From Pseudomonadota bacterium (GTDB taxonomy: Bacteria; Myxococcota_A; Polyangia; Polyangiales; Polyangiaceae): a stretch of 64,000 nt of DNA. This document shows, piece by piece, positions 17,072 to 24,889 of this stretch. Both the position numbers and the translations under genes were made by a program. Numbering within the stretch: position 1 is the first letter of the stretch; each line of letters opens with the position of its first letter. A model generated the notes under the pieces. It saw nothing but the letters and a program-made list of their open reading frames with translations, was not told the origin of the DNA and did no database searches. The DNA lies in the NCBI GenBank assembly GCA_023431345.1, contig JAEYWK010000153.1, forward strand, positions 1-64,000, in the 5' to 3' direction.

Positions 17072-17956
17072 CTAGCCGAGCGCGGGGCGTTGCCGCACGA
17101 GCAGCCCCTCGAGGGTGTAAACGGCGAGCCCAGCCCAGATCAGCACGAACCCGAGCAGCTTGGCGGCAGGCAGAGGCTCGTGAAACACCAGCACCCCGAG
17201 CGCGAGCTGCAGCGTCGGTCCGAGGTATTGCAAGATGCCCAAGAGCGAGAGCGGAATTCGCCGCGCCCCCGCCGCGAACGCGAGCAAAGGGAGAGCCGTG
17301 ATCGGCCCCGCCGCCACCAGCAACGAGCGTTCGGACCAACCCTCCGCGGCCCACGACGATTGTCCGCTGAGCGAGAGCCAAGCCAAGTAGCCCAGGGCGA
17401 GCGGCAGCAGGAGCCAGGTCTCCAGCGTGAGGCCACCGAGCGCGTCGATGCTCGCGGTCTTCCGCAACAGCCCGTAAAAACCGAAGCTCACGGCCAGCGT
17501 GAGACCGATCCAGGGCAGCTGATCCGCCTGCAGCGTGAGCCACGACACCCCGATGCCAGCGAGCGCAACCGCCGCCCACTGCCCGACCCGCAGTCGCTCT
17601 TTGAGAACCAAGACGGCCAGCACCACGCTGAACAGGGGGTTGATGAAGTAGCCGAGGCTGGCGTCGACGATGCGCCCCGTGCCCACCGCCCAGATGTAGG
17701 TGAGCCAGTTGACGGACAGCGCGGTCGCGGTGGCCATGAACGTCCACACCACCCGCGGCTGCCCGCGCAGCTGCCGCAGCCAGCCCCACTGCTTGGTCGC
17801 GCCCAGCACCAAAGCCAGCAAGAGCGCCGCCCAAACGATGCGATGGGCGACGATCTCGAGCGGCGGCACGGGATGCAGCGCTTTCAAGTACAGCGGTAGC
17901 ACTCCCCAAATGCCGTACGCCGTGAGCGCGTACGCAACACCTACCTGCCGCTGGCT
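17072..17956 (-). CDS. rarD: RarD-type EamA/DMT permease
   Basis: 294 aa from TTG 17956, where the product begins in the usual RarD way (MSQRQVGVAYALTAYGIWG). A second TTG at 18034 would add 26 Arg-rich residues and run through repeated DNA, so I disfavour it. About ten membrane helices with two EamA halves are visible. RarD hallmarks are 'GIWGVLPLYLKAL', 'AHRIVWAALLL', 'SVNWLTYIWAVGTGRIVDAS', 'LGYFINPLFSVVLAVLVLKE' and 'GILQYLGPTLQLALGVLVF'. RarD proteins are transporters linked by name to chloramphenicol resistance; the substrate is not settled. It is divergent from the second MATE gene. Confidence 0.88.
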   Translation of the reverse strand, partial: SQRQVGVAYALTAYGIWGVLPLYLKALHPVPPLEIVAHRIVWAALLLALVLGATKQWGWLRQLRGQPRVVWTFMATATALSVNWLTYIWAVGTGRIVDASLGYFINPLFSVVLAVLVLKERLRVGQWAAVALAGIGVSWLTLQADQLPWIGLTLAVSFGFYGLLRKTASIDALGGLTLETWLLLPLALGYLAWLSLSGQSSWAAEGWSERSLLVAAGPITALPLLAFAAGARRIPLSLLGILQYLGPTLQLALGVLVFHEPLPAAKLLGFVLIWAGLAVYTLEGLLVRQRPALG

Positions 17957-17987
17957 CAACCTGCCGCCAACATGGTACGCGCGAGCT

Positions 17988-18012
17988 GGAACCGGTAGCG
18001 CACGGAACCGGT
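17988..18012. promoter_or_regulatory. direct GGAACCGGT repeat between rarD and MATE genes
   Basis: GGAACCGGT occurs at 17988-17996 and again at 18004-18012, 16 bp apart, in the 140-bp divergent interval between rarD and the MATE gene. The second copy runs into the palindrome AACCGGTT. It may be a binding site shared by the two transporter genes. If translation of rarD starts at 18034 it would instead be coding sequence. Confidence 0.3.
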
Positions 18013-18096
18013 TGCGGTACCGATACAGCCCCAACTGAAGCCGTCACCCGGCTGGACGTTGGCGAGCCTTGGCGTCATGGTTCGCCAACCTTACTT

Positions 18097-19539
18097 ATGT
18101 CGAGCTCCGAGCCTCCAAGTAGCCGCTCGGCTACCCCCGAGTCTGCTACCCCCGTAACCGCCGAGCCCGCTCCCCCCGTCAGTGCAGCGCTGCCCGGCCT
18201 GTGGAGCGTGACTTGGCCGCTCTTCATCAGCCTCGGCCTGTCGCTGTCACTGCACTTCACGGATGCGATCTTCCTCAGCCGCATCTCGGACTCGGCCGCC
18301 GCCGCCGCCGGCGCGATCAACCCGCTGCTCGGGGCCACGCTCGTGCTGTTCGCGGCCGTGGGCCAGGCCGGTGCCAGCGTAGCGGGGCGGTTGCACGGCG
18401 CAGGGCGCCACGCGGAGCTGCCGCTCACCTACTACTCGCTGCTGGGTTTCAACCTCGCCGTGGGGCTGTTGGTCAGCGCGCTGCTCTTCGTACTGCATCC
18501 GTTCGTGCCTGGCTGGCTGGGTCTCTCCGGCGAAACCGAGAGCTCAGCCCGCACCTACATGGCCGTGCTGGGAGGCTTCCAAGTGCTGAAGGCGGTGCAG
18601 CTCGCCTACGGCAACATGCTCAACTCACGCGGCGAGACGCGCTGGGTGATGATCGAAGCCGTCGCGACCAACGTCGCCAACATCGGCTTGAACTTGGCGC
18701 TCGCGCAGCGGGTGTTCGGCTTCGAGCCCACGGTGGGCCGCGTCGCCGCCGCCACGGTGGCGTCGCTGCTCTTCGGCATGCTGTTCACGATCGGCGTCGT
18801 GCACTTGCGCTTCCGCGTGCGCTTCCCGCTGAGCTGCGGCTGGCCCGAGCTGGGGGCCGCGCTGCGCCCCATCCTGAAGATCGGATTGCCGTCGGCGAGC
18901 GAGCCCATCTCCTACCAGCTGGCGCAAATTACCATCAATTTGCTGGTCATTTCGCTGGGCGCCGCCGCCCTCGCCACGCGCACCTACGTGACGAGCTTCG
19001 TGCTCGTGAGCTCGGTCTTGTGGTCGTTCGCGCTCGGCGTGGGCACGCAGATCGCCATCTCCCACCGCGTGGGGGCGGGCAAGCTCGAGGAGGCCGACGC
19101 CCAGCTCACGCGCTCCCTCACCTACGCCGTCATCGGCAACGGCGTGTGCGCGCTCACGCTGGCGGTGCTGCATCGTCCGCTCTTGAGCCTGCTCACCACG
19201 GACGCGGAGATCTTGCGCCTGGCCGCGCCGCTGTTCACGATCGGCGTGCTCGTCGAGATGGGCCGCGCCGTGAACATCGTGGCCGGCGGCGCCTTGAAGT
19301 CGGCCGGCGACGCGAAATTTCCGGCCGTGGTCGGCGGCTCGCTGATGTGGCTGGTAGGCGTACCGAGCGCTTACCTGCTCGGCGGGGCGTTCGGGCTCGG
19401 CCTCACCGGCGTGTGGCTGTCCATGGCGCTCGATGAAGCCGTGCGCGGCGTCGTGAACTACCGTCGCTGGAAGTCGGGTCACTGGCGCAGGACCGCCGAG
19501 CTGCCGCGCGCGCCGGTGCCATCGCTCGCCAGCGACTGA
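18097..19539 (+). CDS. MATE family efflux transporter
   Basis: 480 aa, ATG start without a clear ribosome-binding site. A Pro/Ser/Ala/Glu-rich N-terminal tail of about 35 residues precedes 12 membrane helices. MATE features include 'GLWSVTWPLFISLGLSLSLH', 'FTDAIFLSRISDSAAAAAG', 'GQAGASVAGRLHGAGRH', 'LKIGLPSASEPISYQLAQIT' and 'GRAVNIVAGGALKSAGDAKF'. It is diverged from the MATE gene at 1914-3233, so this is not a recent duplication. It shares a divergent promoter region with rarD; co-regulation of two exporters is plausible. Substrate unknown. Confidence 0.9.
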   Translation: MSSSEPPSSRSATPESATPVTAEPAPPVSAALPGLWSVTWPLFISLGLSLSLHFTDAIFLSRISDSAAAAAGAINPLLGATLVLFAAVGQAGASVAGRLHGAGRHAELPLTYYSLLGFNLAVGLLVSALLFVLHPFVPGWLGLSGETESSARTYMAVLGGFQVLKAVQLAYGNMLNSRGETRWVMIEAVATNVANIGLNLALAQRVFGFEPTVGRVAAATVASLLFGMLFTIGVVHLRFRVRFPLSCGWPELGAALRPILKIGLPSASEPISYQLAQITINLLVISLGAAALATRTYVTSFVLVSSVLWSFALGVGTQIAISHRVGAGKLEEADAQLTRSLTYAVIGNGVCALTLAVLHRPLLSLLTTDAEILRLAAPLFTIGVLVEMGRAVNIVAGGALKSAGDAKFPAVVGGSLMWLVGVPSAYLLGGAFGLGLTGVWLSMALDEAVRGVVNYRRWKSGHWRRTAELPRAPVPSLASD

Positions 19540-19598
19540 CCGCGGCGCGGCCACCAGCCTGGGCGAGCGGCAGCTGCGACGGCCACAATTCGGGAGCT

Positions 19599-21095
19599 TC
19601 AGCCTCCGTACGAGTCGTCTTGCTCGATGCGAGAGAGCACCCAGTCGAACTCGCCGGCCGTGACCTTCACCCGGCAATACTCGCAGGTTCCGGCCATGCC
19701 GATGCGAAGCTCGGCGCCGCAGTTGGGGCAAGCCAGGTCGCCGCGAGACGGCCCTTTGCGCTGCGTCCCGCGAATGAGCGTCCAATACTCCGAGTACTGC
19801 CGGGGCCGGGTCTTGCTGCCGCTGAGCAGCTTGCCGTCGTCGGCGATGGTGTAGTCGATGCTCGTCGCGAACAGGCGCACGGTGATGGCGTCGTAGTGCT
19901 TGTCGCTCGTGACGCTGGCCAAGTCGATGCGCAAGATGCGCGCCCCCTCCGTCACGTTGCGGCAGCGCTGCTGGAGGTACAGGTCGATCCAGTAGAGCAT
20001 CGACTGGAACGAGTTGTCGGAGACGTACGGCCGGATGCGCAGCGGATCGCGCGCGGCCCACGCGACCTGGAGCGCGCCGAACACGTGCGCGATGCGAGCG
20101 GTGAAGGTCTGCCAGGTGAGCGACGGGTCGCGCTGCTGCAGCGCCTGGAACTGCTGCGGCGCGTCGTGATCTGCGATCGTCGGCAGGTCGGTGCCGCTCT
20201 CCGCCACGTTCCCGGTCAAGAGCGGCCCCCGCGGCTCGCGCGTCACGCTGCTGAGCCCCACCATCATCCAATCGAAGCGACCGAGCCCGACGTCGCGCTG
20301 ACAGTAGCTGCACTGGCTGCCACGCATCGACTCGAGCGGGGCGCCGCAGTTCGGACAATCCAGCTTGCTGGCGCGGGAAAATGGCCGTGATTTCGCGGAG
20401 TGAGACCGAGTGAGCACGACGCGATCGACCACGTAGTAGCGGCGCTGCTCGCCGCTCCGCAGCAGCTCGACATAGTTGGCCTCCACCTCCAGCTCCACCT
20501 GCACGCCCGCGCCGGCGTGGGCCGAGAAGCGCTGGTAACGGAGCGCGCCGATGATCACGCCCTGCACGTCCGCGAGGCGCTGGTCGACGAGGCGTGCCGC
20601 TAGCTCGGGCGCGAGGTACGCCGCGAGCGGGCCGGGGCCGAACGCGCGCGCGCGCTGCACCGCCGCGTACAGCATGTAAGCGAAGTCTTCGAACAGCACC
20701 AGCGAGAACTCGGGGTCGGTTTGGCGGAGCTGCTGAATCTCGCTCCGCGCCCGCGGCGCGCGACGCGTCGTGGTCGGCACCGCTTCGACGTTCACGTTGC
20801 TGGTCGACCAGCTCTTCATGCCGCGCTGGATGAGCGCGCGGATCGCCAACCCTACCACCACCAAGATCACGAGCGGGATGCCCACGCTCGGGTGCTCGAT
20901 GCACAAGAAGATGAGCAGCTCGAACAGCACGCCGCCGTCACCGCCGCCGCCGCTAGAGCCACCGCCGCTGCTACGCGAGCCGCCGGAGTACGAGTGGCCG
21001 CCGCCCGGTCGCGCCGACGCCAGCGCCGTGACCACCAGCAGCGACAGCGCAATCAGCAGCGCGATCAGCAGCGCCCTCCGCCGCTTCTGCGACAT
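19599..21095 (-). CDS. membrane protein with duplicated Tim44-like module and zinc ribbons
   Basis: 498 aa, ATG. An N-terminal signal/anchor helix (residues 8-27) is followed by a Gly/Ser-rich spacer and a second helix (about 58-90). Two similar modules follow. Each has a Tim44-like alpha/beta region ('LVLFEDFAYMLYAAVQRARA'; 'LTWQTFTARIAHVFGALQVA'), then a CPNC...CxYC zinc ribbon (247-265 and 456-474), then an FDW motif. Tim44-like domains bind lipid or protein at membranes. The C-terminal part should face the cytosol or periplasm depending on helix orientation. The start codon shares one nucleotide with the stop of the upstream TPM gene (TGATG), so the two are coupled. Confidence 0.8.
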   Translation of the reverse strand: MSQKRRRALLIALLIALSLLVVTALASARPGGGHSYSGGSRSSGGGSSGGGGDGGVLFELLIFLCIEHPSVGIPLVILVVVGLAIRALIQRGMKSWSTSNVNVEAVPTTTRRAPRARSEIQQLRQTDPEFSLVLFEDFAYMLYAAVQRARAFGPGPLAAYLAPELAARLVDQRLADVQGVIIGALRYQRFSAHAGAGVQVELEVEANYVELLRSGEQRRYYVVDRVVLTRSHSAKSRPFSRASKLDCPNCGAPLESMRGSQCSYCQRDVGLGRFDWMMVGLSSVTREPRGPLLTGNVAESGTDLPTIADHDAPQQFQALQQRDPSLTWQTFTARIAHVFGALQVAWAARDPLRIRPYVSDNSFQSMLYWIDLYLQQRCRNVTEGARILRIDLASVTSDKHYDAITVRLFATSIDYTIADDGKLLSGSKTRPRQYSEYWTLIRGTQRKGPSRGDLACPNCGAELRIGMAGTCEYCRVKVTAGEFDWVLSRIEQDDSYGG

Positions 21096-21715
21096 CAGCG
21101 CACCTCGTCCGGCAGCTCGTTCACGTCACCCTCGAGGCGCGGCATGCGCGCGCCGAGCACCGGCCCGAGCCCTTCGAGCGCTCGCTCGAATGCCATCAGG
21201 TCACGCTTCTCGACCGCCTCGTTCATCGCCGCGAGCGCGCGCGCATAGCCGGCGCCGAGCGACGCGACGTCGACGCCGATGTCCGACAGCACCACGCAGC
21301 GCTGCTCGAAGGTGGAGACGAACACGAGCAGGCCGTTGCGGCCGGAGGTGCGCGAGATACCCAAATCGAAGAACGCCACCCGCGCCGCCTCCTGCACGCT
21401 CTTCTCGAGGGCCTTCGGGCGCGCCAGCAGGCGCAGCAGGGGCGGGACGTTGAACGCGAGCACGAGTCCGGCCGCGAACGCCAACGCGCCGTCGAGCGCG
21501 ATCGCTCCCACGCTGAACAGCTCGGGCGTGACGAGCAGGTAGAGGACGACCGCCGCCCCCGTGAACAGTCCGAAGTGGTAGCCCGCAGCGCGGTAATCAC
21601 CGGAGCGCCGACGCACCGCTACCACCACCTCGGCCGAGGTGCGCGCTTCCACGGCGCGCACGCTCTGAGCCGTGCTCTGCTTCGCGGCTTCGCTGAAGAA
21701 ATCGCCCTCTGACAC
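21095..21715 (-). CDS. TPM (TLP18.3/Psb32/MOLO-1) domain membrane protein
   Basis: 206 aa from GTG 21715, chosen because GGAGG lies 8 nt upstream; longer starts lack a site. The N-terminal 50 residues begin a TPM domain (AEVVVAVRRRSGDYR), followed by two membrane helices ('GLFTGAAVVLYLLVTPELF' and 'AIALDGALAFAAGLVLAFNV') and the rest of the domain with 'GRNGLLVFVSTFEQRCVVLS' and 'DIGVDVASLG'. It resembles the YgcG/TPM_phosphatase group, often associated with membrane-protein quality control. First gene of a coupled pair with the Tim44-like protein. Confidence 0.82.
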   Translation of the reverse strand: MSEGDFFSEAAKQSTAQSVRAVEARTSAEVVVAVRRRSGDYRAAGYHFGLFTGAAVVLYLLVTPELFSVGAIALDGALAFAAGLVLAFNVPPLLRLLARPKALEKSVQEAARVAFFDLGISRTSGRNGLLVFVSTFEQRCVVLSDIGVDVASLGAGYARALAAMNEAVEKRDLMAFERALEGLGPVLGARMPRLEGDVNELPDEVR

Positions 21716-21770
21716 GGTGAGCCCTCCAGCATAGCCGGTTCGCGGCATATTTTGTGGTAATCCCTGAGGC

Positions 21771-22628
21771 ATGTCCTGCCTCGCCCGCGGCGCGCTCCTC
21801 CTGTCGTGCGCGGCGCTCTCTTGCTCCTACGCCTCCGACGCGTCCGACGCGGGCGATCGACTCATGGCTCGAGGGCACGCGCCGGCGCATCCGTCGCTGC
21901 TCGGCGCCCCTGGCGCAGGCGCCGCGAGCCACACCGGCGGCGCGGGGACTTCGAGCGACGCGGGCGCCGACGGCGGCTCCGCCCAGCCGACGCCGGAAGA
22001 GCCTGTCGCCAGCTGCCCCGATTCGCCGTGGGTGCTCGCGCCCCACTTGAGGAACGCGCGCGACGTGGGAGGAACGCCGCTGGAACGGGGTGGAAGCGTG
22101 GCCTGCGGCGCCGTCTTCCGCGGTCCACCGCTCACGCTGACGACGGCCGGCTGCGAGCAGGCGAGAGCGCTCGGCCTGCGCACGGTCATCGATTTGCGCG
22201 TCGACTCGGAGCGAGTCAGTCGCCCCGACGCCACCTGCACGGGCGCCGACTTCCTGCCCGCCCCGCTGCCGATCCCGTACGGCTTGTCCGCGTCGGACTA
22301 CCTGGCAGACCTGCACGCCACCGCGTCCATCGTGGCGGTGTTTCACGCCTTCGGAGACCCCGCGCGCTACCCGATCTACTTCCATTGCACGTGGGGTCGA
22401 GATCGCACCGGCGTCGTCGCGGCGGTGCTCTTGCTCACGCTCGGGGTCAGCCCCGAAGACGTGATGGCGGAGTACCTCCTCTCTCAGGCGGTGGTGGGCG
22501 CCTACCCGAGCGCGCTGCAGGCCGTCCTCGACGAGATCGAGAGTTTAGGCGGTCCCGACGCGTTCTTGGCCGGCATCGGCATCTCCGAGGAAGAGATCGC
22601 CGTGATCCGCAGCATGAGCGTGGAGTAG
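21771..22628 (+). CDS. lipoprotein tyrosine / dual-specificity phosphatase
   Basis: 285 aa, ATG. Signal peptide with lipobox ALSCS, then a linker of about 60 residues rich in Ala, Gly, Ser and Asp. The catalytic part holds the Cys-based phosphatase loop HCTWGRDRTG (C206, R212) and an upstream 'RNARDVGGTPL' as in the Y_phosphatase3 family (MptpB-like), plus 'LRTVIDLRVDSERV'. It would dephosphorylate proteins or phospholipids in the envelope, not in the cytosol. It is divergent from the TPM gene, with about 55 bp between. The catalytic residues are complete. Confidence 0.88.
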   Translation: MSCLARGALLLSCAALSCSYASDASDAGDRLMARGHAPAHPSLLGAPGAGAASHTGGAGTSSDAGADGGSAQPTPEEPVASCPDSPWVLAPHLRNARDVGGTPLERGGSVACGAVFRGPPLTLTTAGCEQARALGLRTVIDLRVDSERVSRPDATCTGADFLPAPLPIPYGLSASDYLADLHATASIVAVFHAFGDPARYPIYFHCTWGRDRTGVVAAVLLLTLGVSPEDVMAEYLLSQAVVGAYPSALQAVLDEIESLGGPDAFLAGIGISEEEIAVIRSMSVE

Positions 22629-22678
22629 AGAGCGAGTGCGCCTGCTCGCGCGCGAGCGTCAGGCTGCGCCGAACCGAG

Positions 22679-23713
22679 TCAGGCGTCGGCGGTGTCCCAC
22701 TCGACCTGGTAGCTGAGCCCCAGGTTCACGATGCGCTGGATCAGCACCGGGTACTCCACGCCTTCGGCGAGCGCGCTCTGAGCGAAGTCTTCGGCCCGCT
22801 GCAGGTCGGGGTTGGGGTTCGCCTCGAGCACGTACACCTTGCCGTCGGGGGCCAAACGCAGGTCGATCCGCGCGTAGCCGCTCATTTTCAGCACGCGGTA
22901 GATGTTCGTGCACAGCTTGTTGATGTGCTCGGCGGTGCCGCTCGGTAGCTCCGCGGCCGCGGTGTCGATGTGATACTTCTTCTGATACGCCAGATCCCAC
23001 TTCACCTTGCGAGTGGCGATGCGCGGCGCGTTCTCGGGCAACTTGTCGAGCATCATCTCCCACACCGGGAAGGCGTGCAGACGCCGGTTGCCGACGACGC
23101 CCACGTACAGCTCACGCCCCTCGATGTACTCCTCGGCGATCACGTCCACGCCGAACGTTTCGTGCATGAACGCGACGCGCTCCTCGAGCTTCTCGTCGCT
23201 CGTGACCAGCGAGGCTTGGGAAATACCGAGCGACGCCTCCTCGTACAGCGACTTCACCACCATCGGGTACGAGAGCTTGCGCGGTCGGCGCGCCTTGCGG
23301 CCCATCGGGAACACCGCAAAGCGCGGGACGCGGATGCGATGAAAGGCCAGCAGCTGCTTGGAGATGGCCTTGTCGCGCGCGAGCAGCAGGCCGGTCGGGT
23401 TGCAGCCCGTGTAGCGCTTGCGCAAGAGCTCCAAGTAGCTGACGACGTGCTGGTCGTACACGGCGACGCCGTGAAAATGCACCAGCAAATTGAAGGCAAT
23501 ATCGGGCTCGAGCTCGGCGAACGCGCGCCGAATCGGGCCCAAGTCGCTGCCGACCCCGAGGCGGTGCACCTCGTGACCGAGCTCTTCGAGCCCCTGAATG
23601 ACGTCCCACTCGGTGCGGAAGTCTGCCAGCTGCTTGTCGGATAAGCCGCTGATGTCCGCGGGAGGCACCAGGTCCTCGTGCATGAGAACCAGGACTTTGA
23701 GCTTCTTCCTCAT
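22679..23713 (-). CDS. ATP-grasp ligase (RimK / D-Ala-D-Ala ligase-like)
   Basis: 344 aa, ATG overlapping the upstream stop (ATGA). ATP-grasp features are 'YTGCNPTGLLLARDKAISKQ', the phosphate-binding strand with Lys 'YPMVVKSLYEEASLGIS', 'VIAEEYIEGRELYVGVVGN', the acidic 'ARIDLRLAPDGKVYVLEANP' and Mg-binding E-x-N (EANPNPDL). These enzymes join a carboxylate to an amine through an acylphosphate. The N-terminal domain ('LKVLVLMHEDLVPP') lacks the motifs of true D-Ala-D-Ala ligases. It is co-translated with a zinc metallopeptidase, suggesting peptide or protein tagging and processing. The substrate is unknown. Confidence 0.85.
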   Translation of the reverse strand: MRKKLKVLVLMHEDLVPPADISGLSDKQLADFRTEWDVIQGLEELGHEVHRLGVGSDLGPIRRAFAELEPDIAFNLLVHFHGVAVYDQHVVSYLELLRKRYTGCNPTGLLLARDKAISKQLLAFHRIRVPRFAVFPMGRKARRPRKLSYPMVVKSLYEEASLGISQASLVTSDEKLEERVAFMHETFGVDVIAEEYIEGRELYVGVVGNRRLHAFPVWEMMLDKLPENAPRIATRKVKWDLAYQKKYHIDTAAAELPSGTAEHINKLCTNIYRVLKMSGYARIDLRLAPDGKVYVLEANPNPDLQRAEDFAQSALAEGVEYPVLIQRIVNLGLSYQVEWDTADA

Positions 23714-24816
23714 CGCGGAAAGTGGTGGTGGCCGCGATTCAAATACTTCAGCGTCTGAACGGCGAGCAGGAGCATGGCGTCACGCTTCACGTGCGGTGCC
23801 GCAGACGTTACGACCAAGCCGAGCTCCTCGACCCGCGAAATGATCTCCGACAGCACACGATCGACCGCGTATTGATACTCGCCAGTCCAGTGCGCGACCA
23901 GTTTTCGGATCTCGGGCCGAATTTTCCTGAGGAATGACGCGGCGCTGCGCTCTCGTGCGGCCCCGGTCGGCTCGCTGAACAGTCGCCGCAGGTCACGGTC
24001 GTAAGAGCGGCGCTGGGCCAGGCGGTAGCGCGCGCGCTTCGCCTTGTAGTGGTCTCCCAACGTGAGCCTCAGCTCGGAGAGGGCCTCGATCCGGTCACGC
24101 CCGCGCTTCACCGGCTTTTCCGCGCCGATCGCGCTCATCAGCTCGTCGAGGTAGGTGAGCTTCTCGAGCGCAGCCCAGCCACGATAGCGCTTTTGCCACC
24201 TCGAAGAAGGGTCGAGCCACACCGCGAACGTCTCGGCCCAGTCTTCGGCGGGGTGGCTCTGCGCGTACCAGAGCTCGAGGTGCCGCACGAAGCGCTTGCT
24301 GTACGGCTTGGGGTGGTAGTGAGTGTCGTAAGCGCTGTCGAAGTGACCGAAGACCTCCCGCCAGTCGGGGCGGCGATGCAGCTGGTAGGCGTTGTCGAGC
24401 GCGTGCGCCGTCTCGTGACGCATCAGCTGGAGGCACGAGCGCTCGGTGCCACCCTCGACCTCGTGCATCTGGCGTTGCTCGAGCTCCATCAGTCGCGGAT
24501 GCGCGAGGTAGAAGGGGATCGCGAACCCGGGAATGCCATCGGGCGAAAACCACTCCGTCGACAGCCAAACGTGAGGGCGAAACGTCAAGCCACGCTCGGC
24601 GAGCTCCGCGTTCAAGCGCTCGGCGCGGCGCTCGAGCTCCGTGCCCGCGATGCTCAGCTTCAAGTCGCAGAGGCGAACGTCGAGCAGCGCTTCATCGTCG
24701 AGCTCGGCCCACGCTCTCCGAGGCACAGGCCCCGCCACAGGGCGCGCGGCGACGCGCCCGGCTCGCTTCGACTTGGGCTTTGGCCGGGGCACGGGGTAAA
24801 TCGAATTGAGCCACAA
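23710..24816 (-). CDS. putative zinc metallopeptidase (Peptidase_Mx-like)
   Basis: 368 aa from a TTG start; GTG codons at about residues 27 and 31 are alternatives. The zinc motif is H134-E-T-A-H138 (LMRHETAHALDNAYQLH). A third ligand is probably in 'HPAEDWAETFAVWL' (E195 or D192). 'PYSKRFVRHLELWYAQSH' between them is typical of the group annotated as putative zinc-binding metallopeptidase. There is no signal peptide; the N-terminus is Lys/Arg/Pro-rich, so the enzyme is cytosolic. It heads a two-gene unit with an ATP-grasp ligase through a 4-nt overlap. Only 73 bp separate it from the stop of the upstream histidine kinase gene. Confidence 0.82.
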   Translation of the reverse strand: MWLNSIYPVPRPKPKSKRAGRVAARPVAGPVPRRAWAELDDEALLDVRLCDLKLSIAGTELERRAERLNAELAERGLTFRPHVWLSTEWFSPDGIPGFAIPFYLAHPRLMELEQRQMHEVEGGTERSCLQLMRHETAHALDNAYQLHRRPDWREVFGHFDSAYDTHYHPKPYSKRFVRHLELWYAQSHPAEDWAETFAVWLDPSSRWQKRYRGWAALEKLTYLDELMSAIGAEKPVKRGRDRIEALSELRLTLGDHYKAKRARYRLAQRRSYDRDLRRLFSEPTGAARERSAASFLRKIRPEIRKLVAHWTGEYQYAVDRVLSEIISRVEELGLVVTSAAPHVKRDAMLLLAVQTLKYLNRGHHHFPR

Positions 24817-24889
24817 CGCGGGCGCGCTACAAGTCCCGTTTTGATGGGCTGTTTTTCCCCGTGGCAGCGAGGCCGTAACGGCGGCGGAG

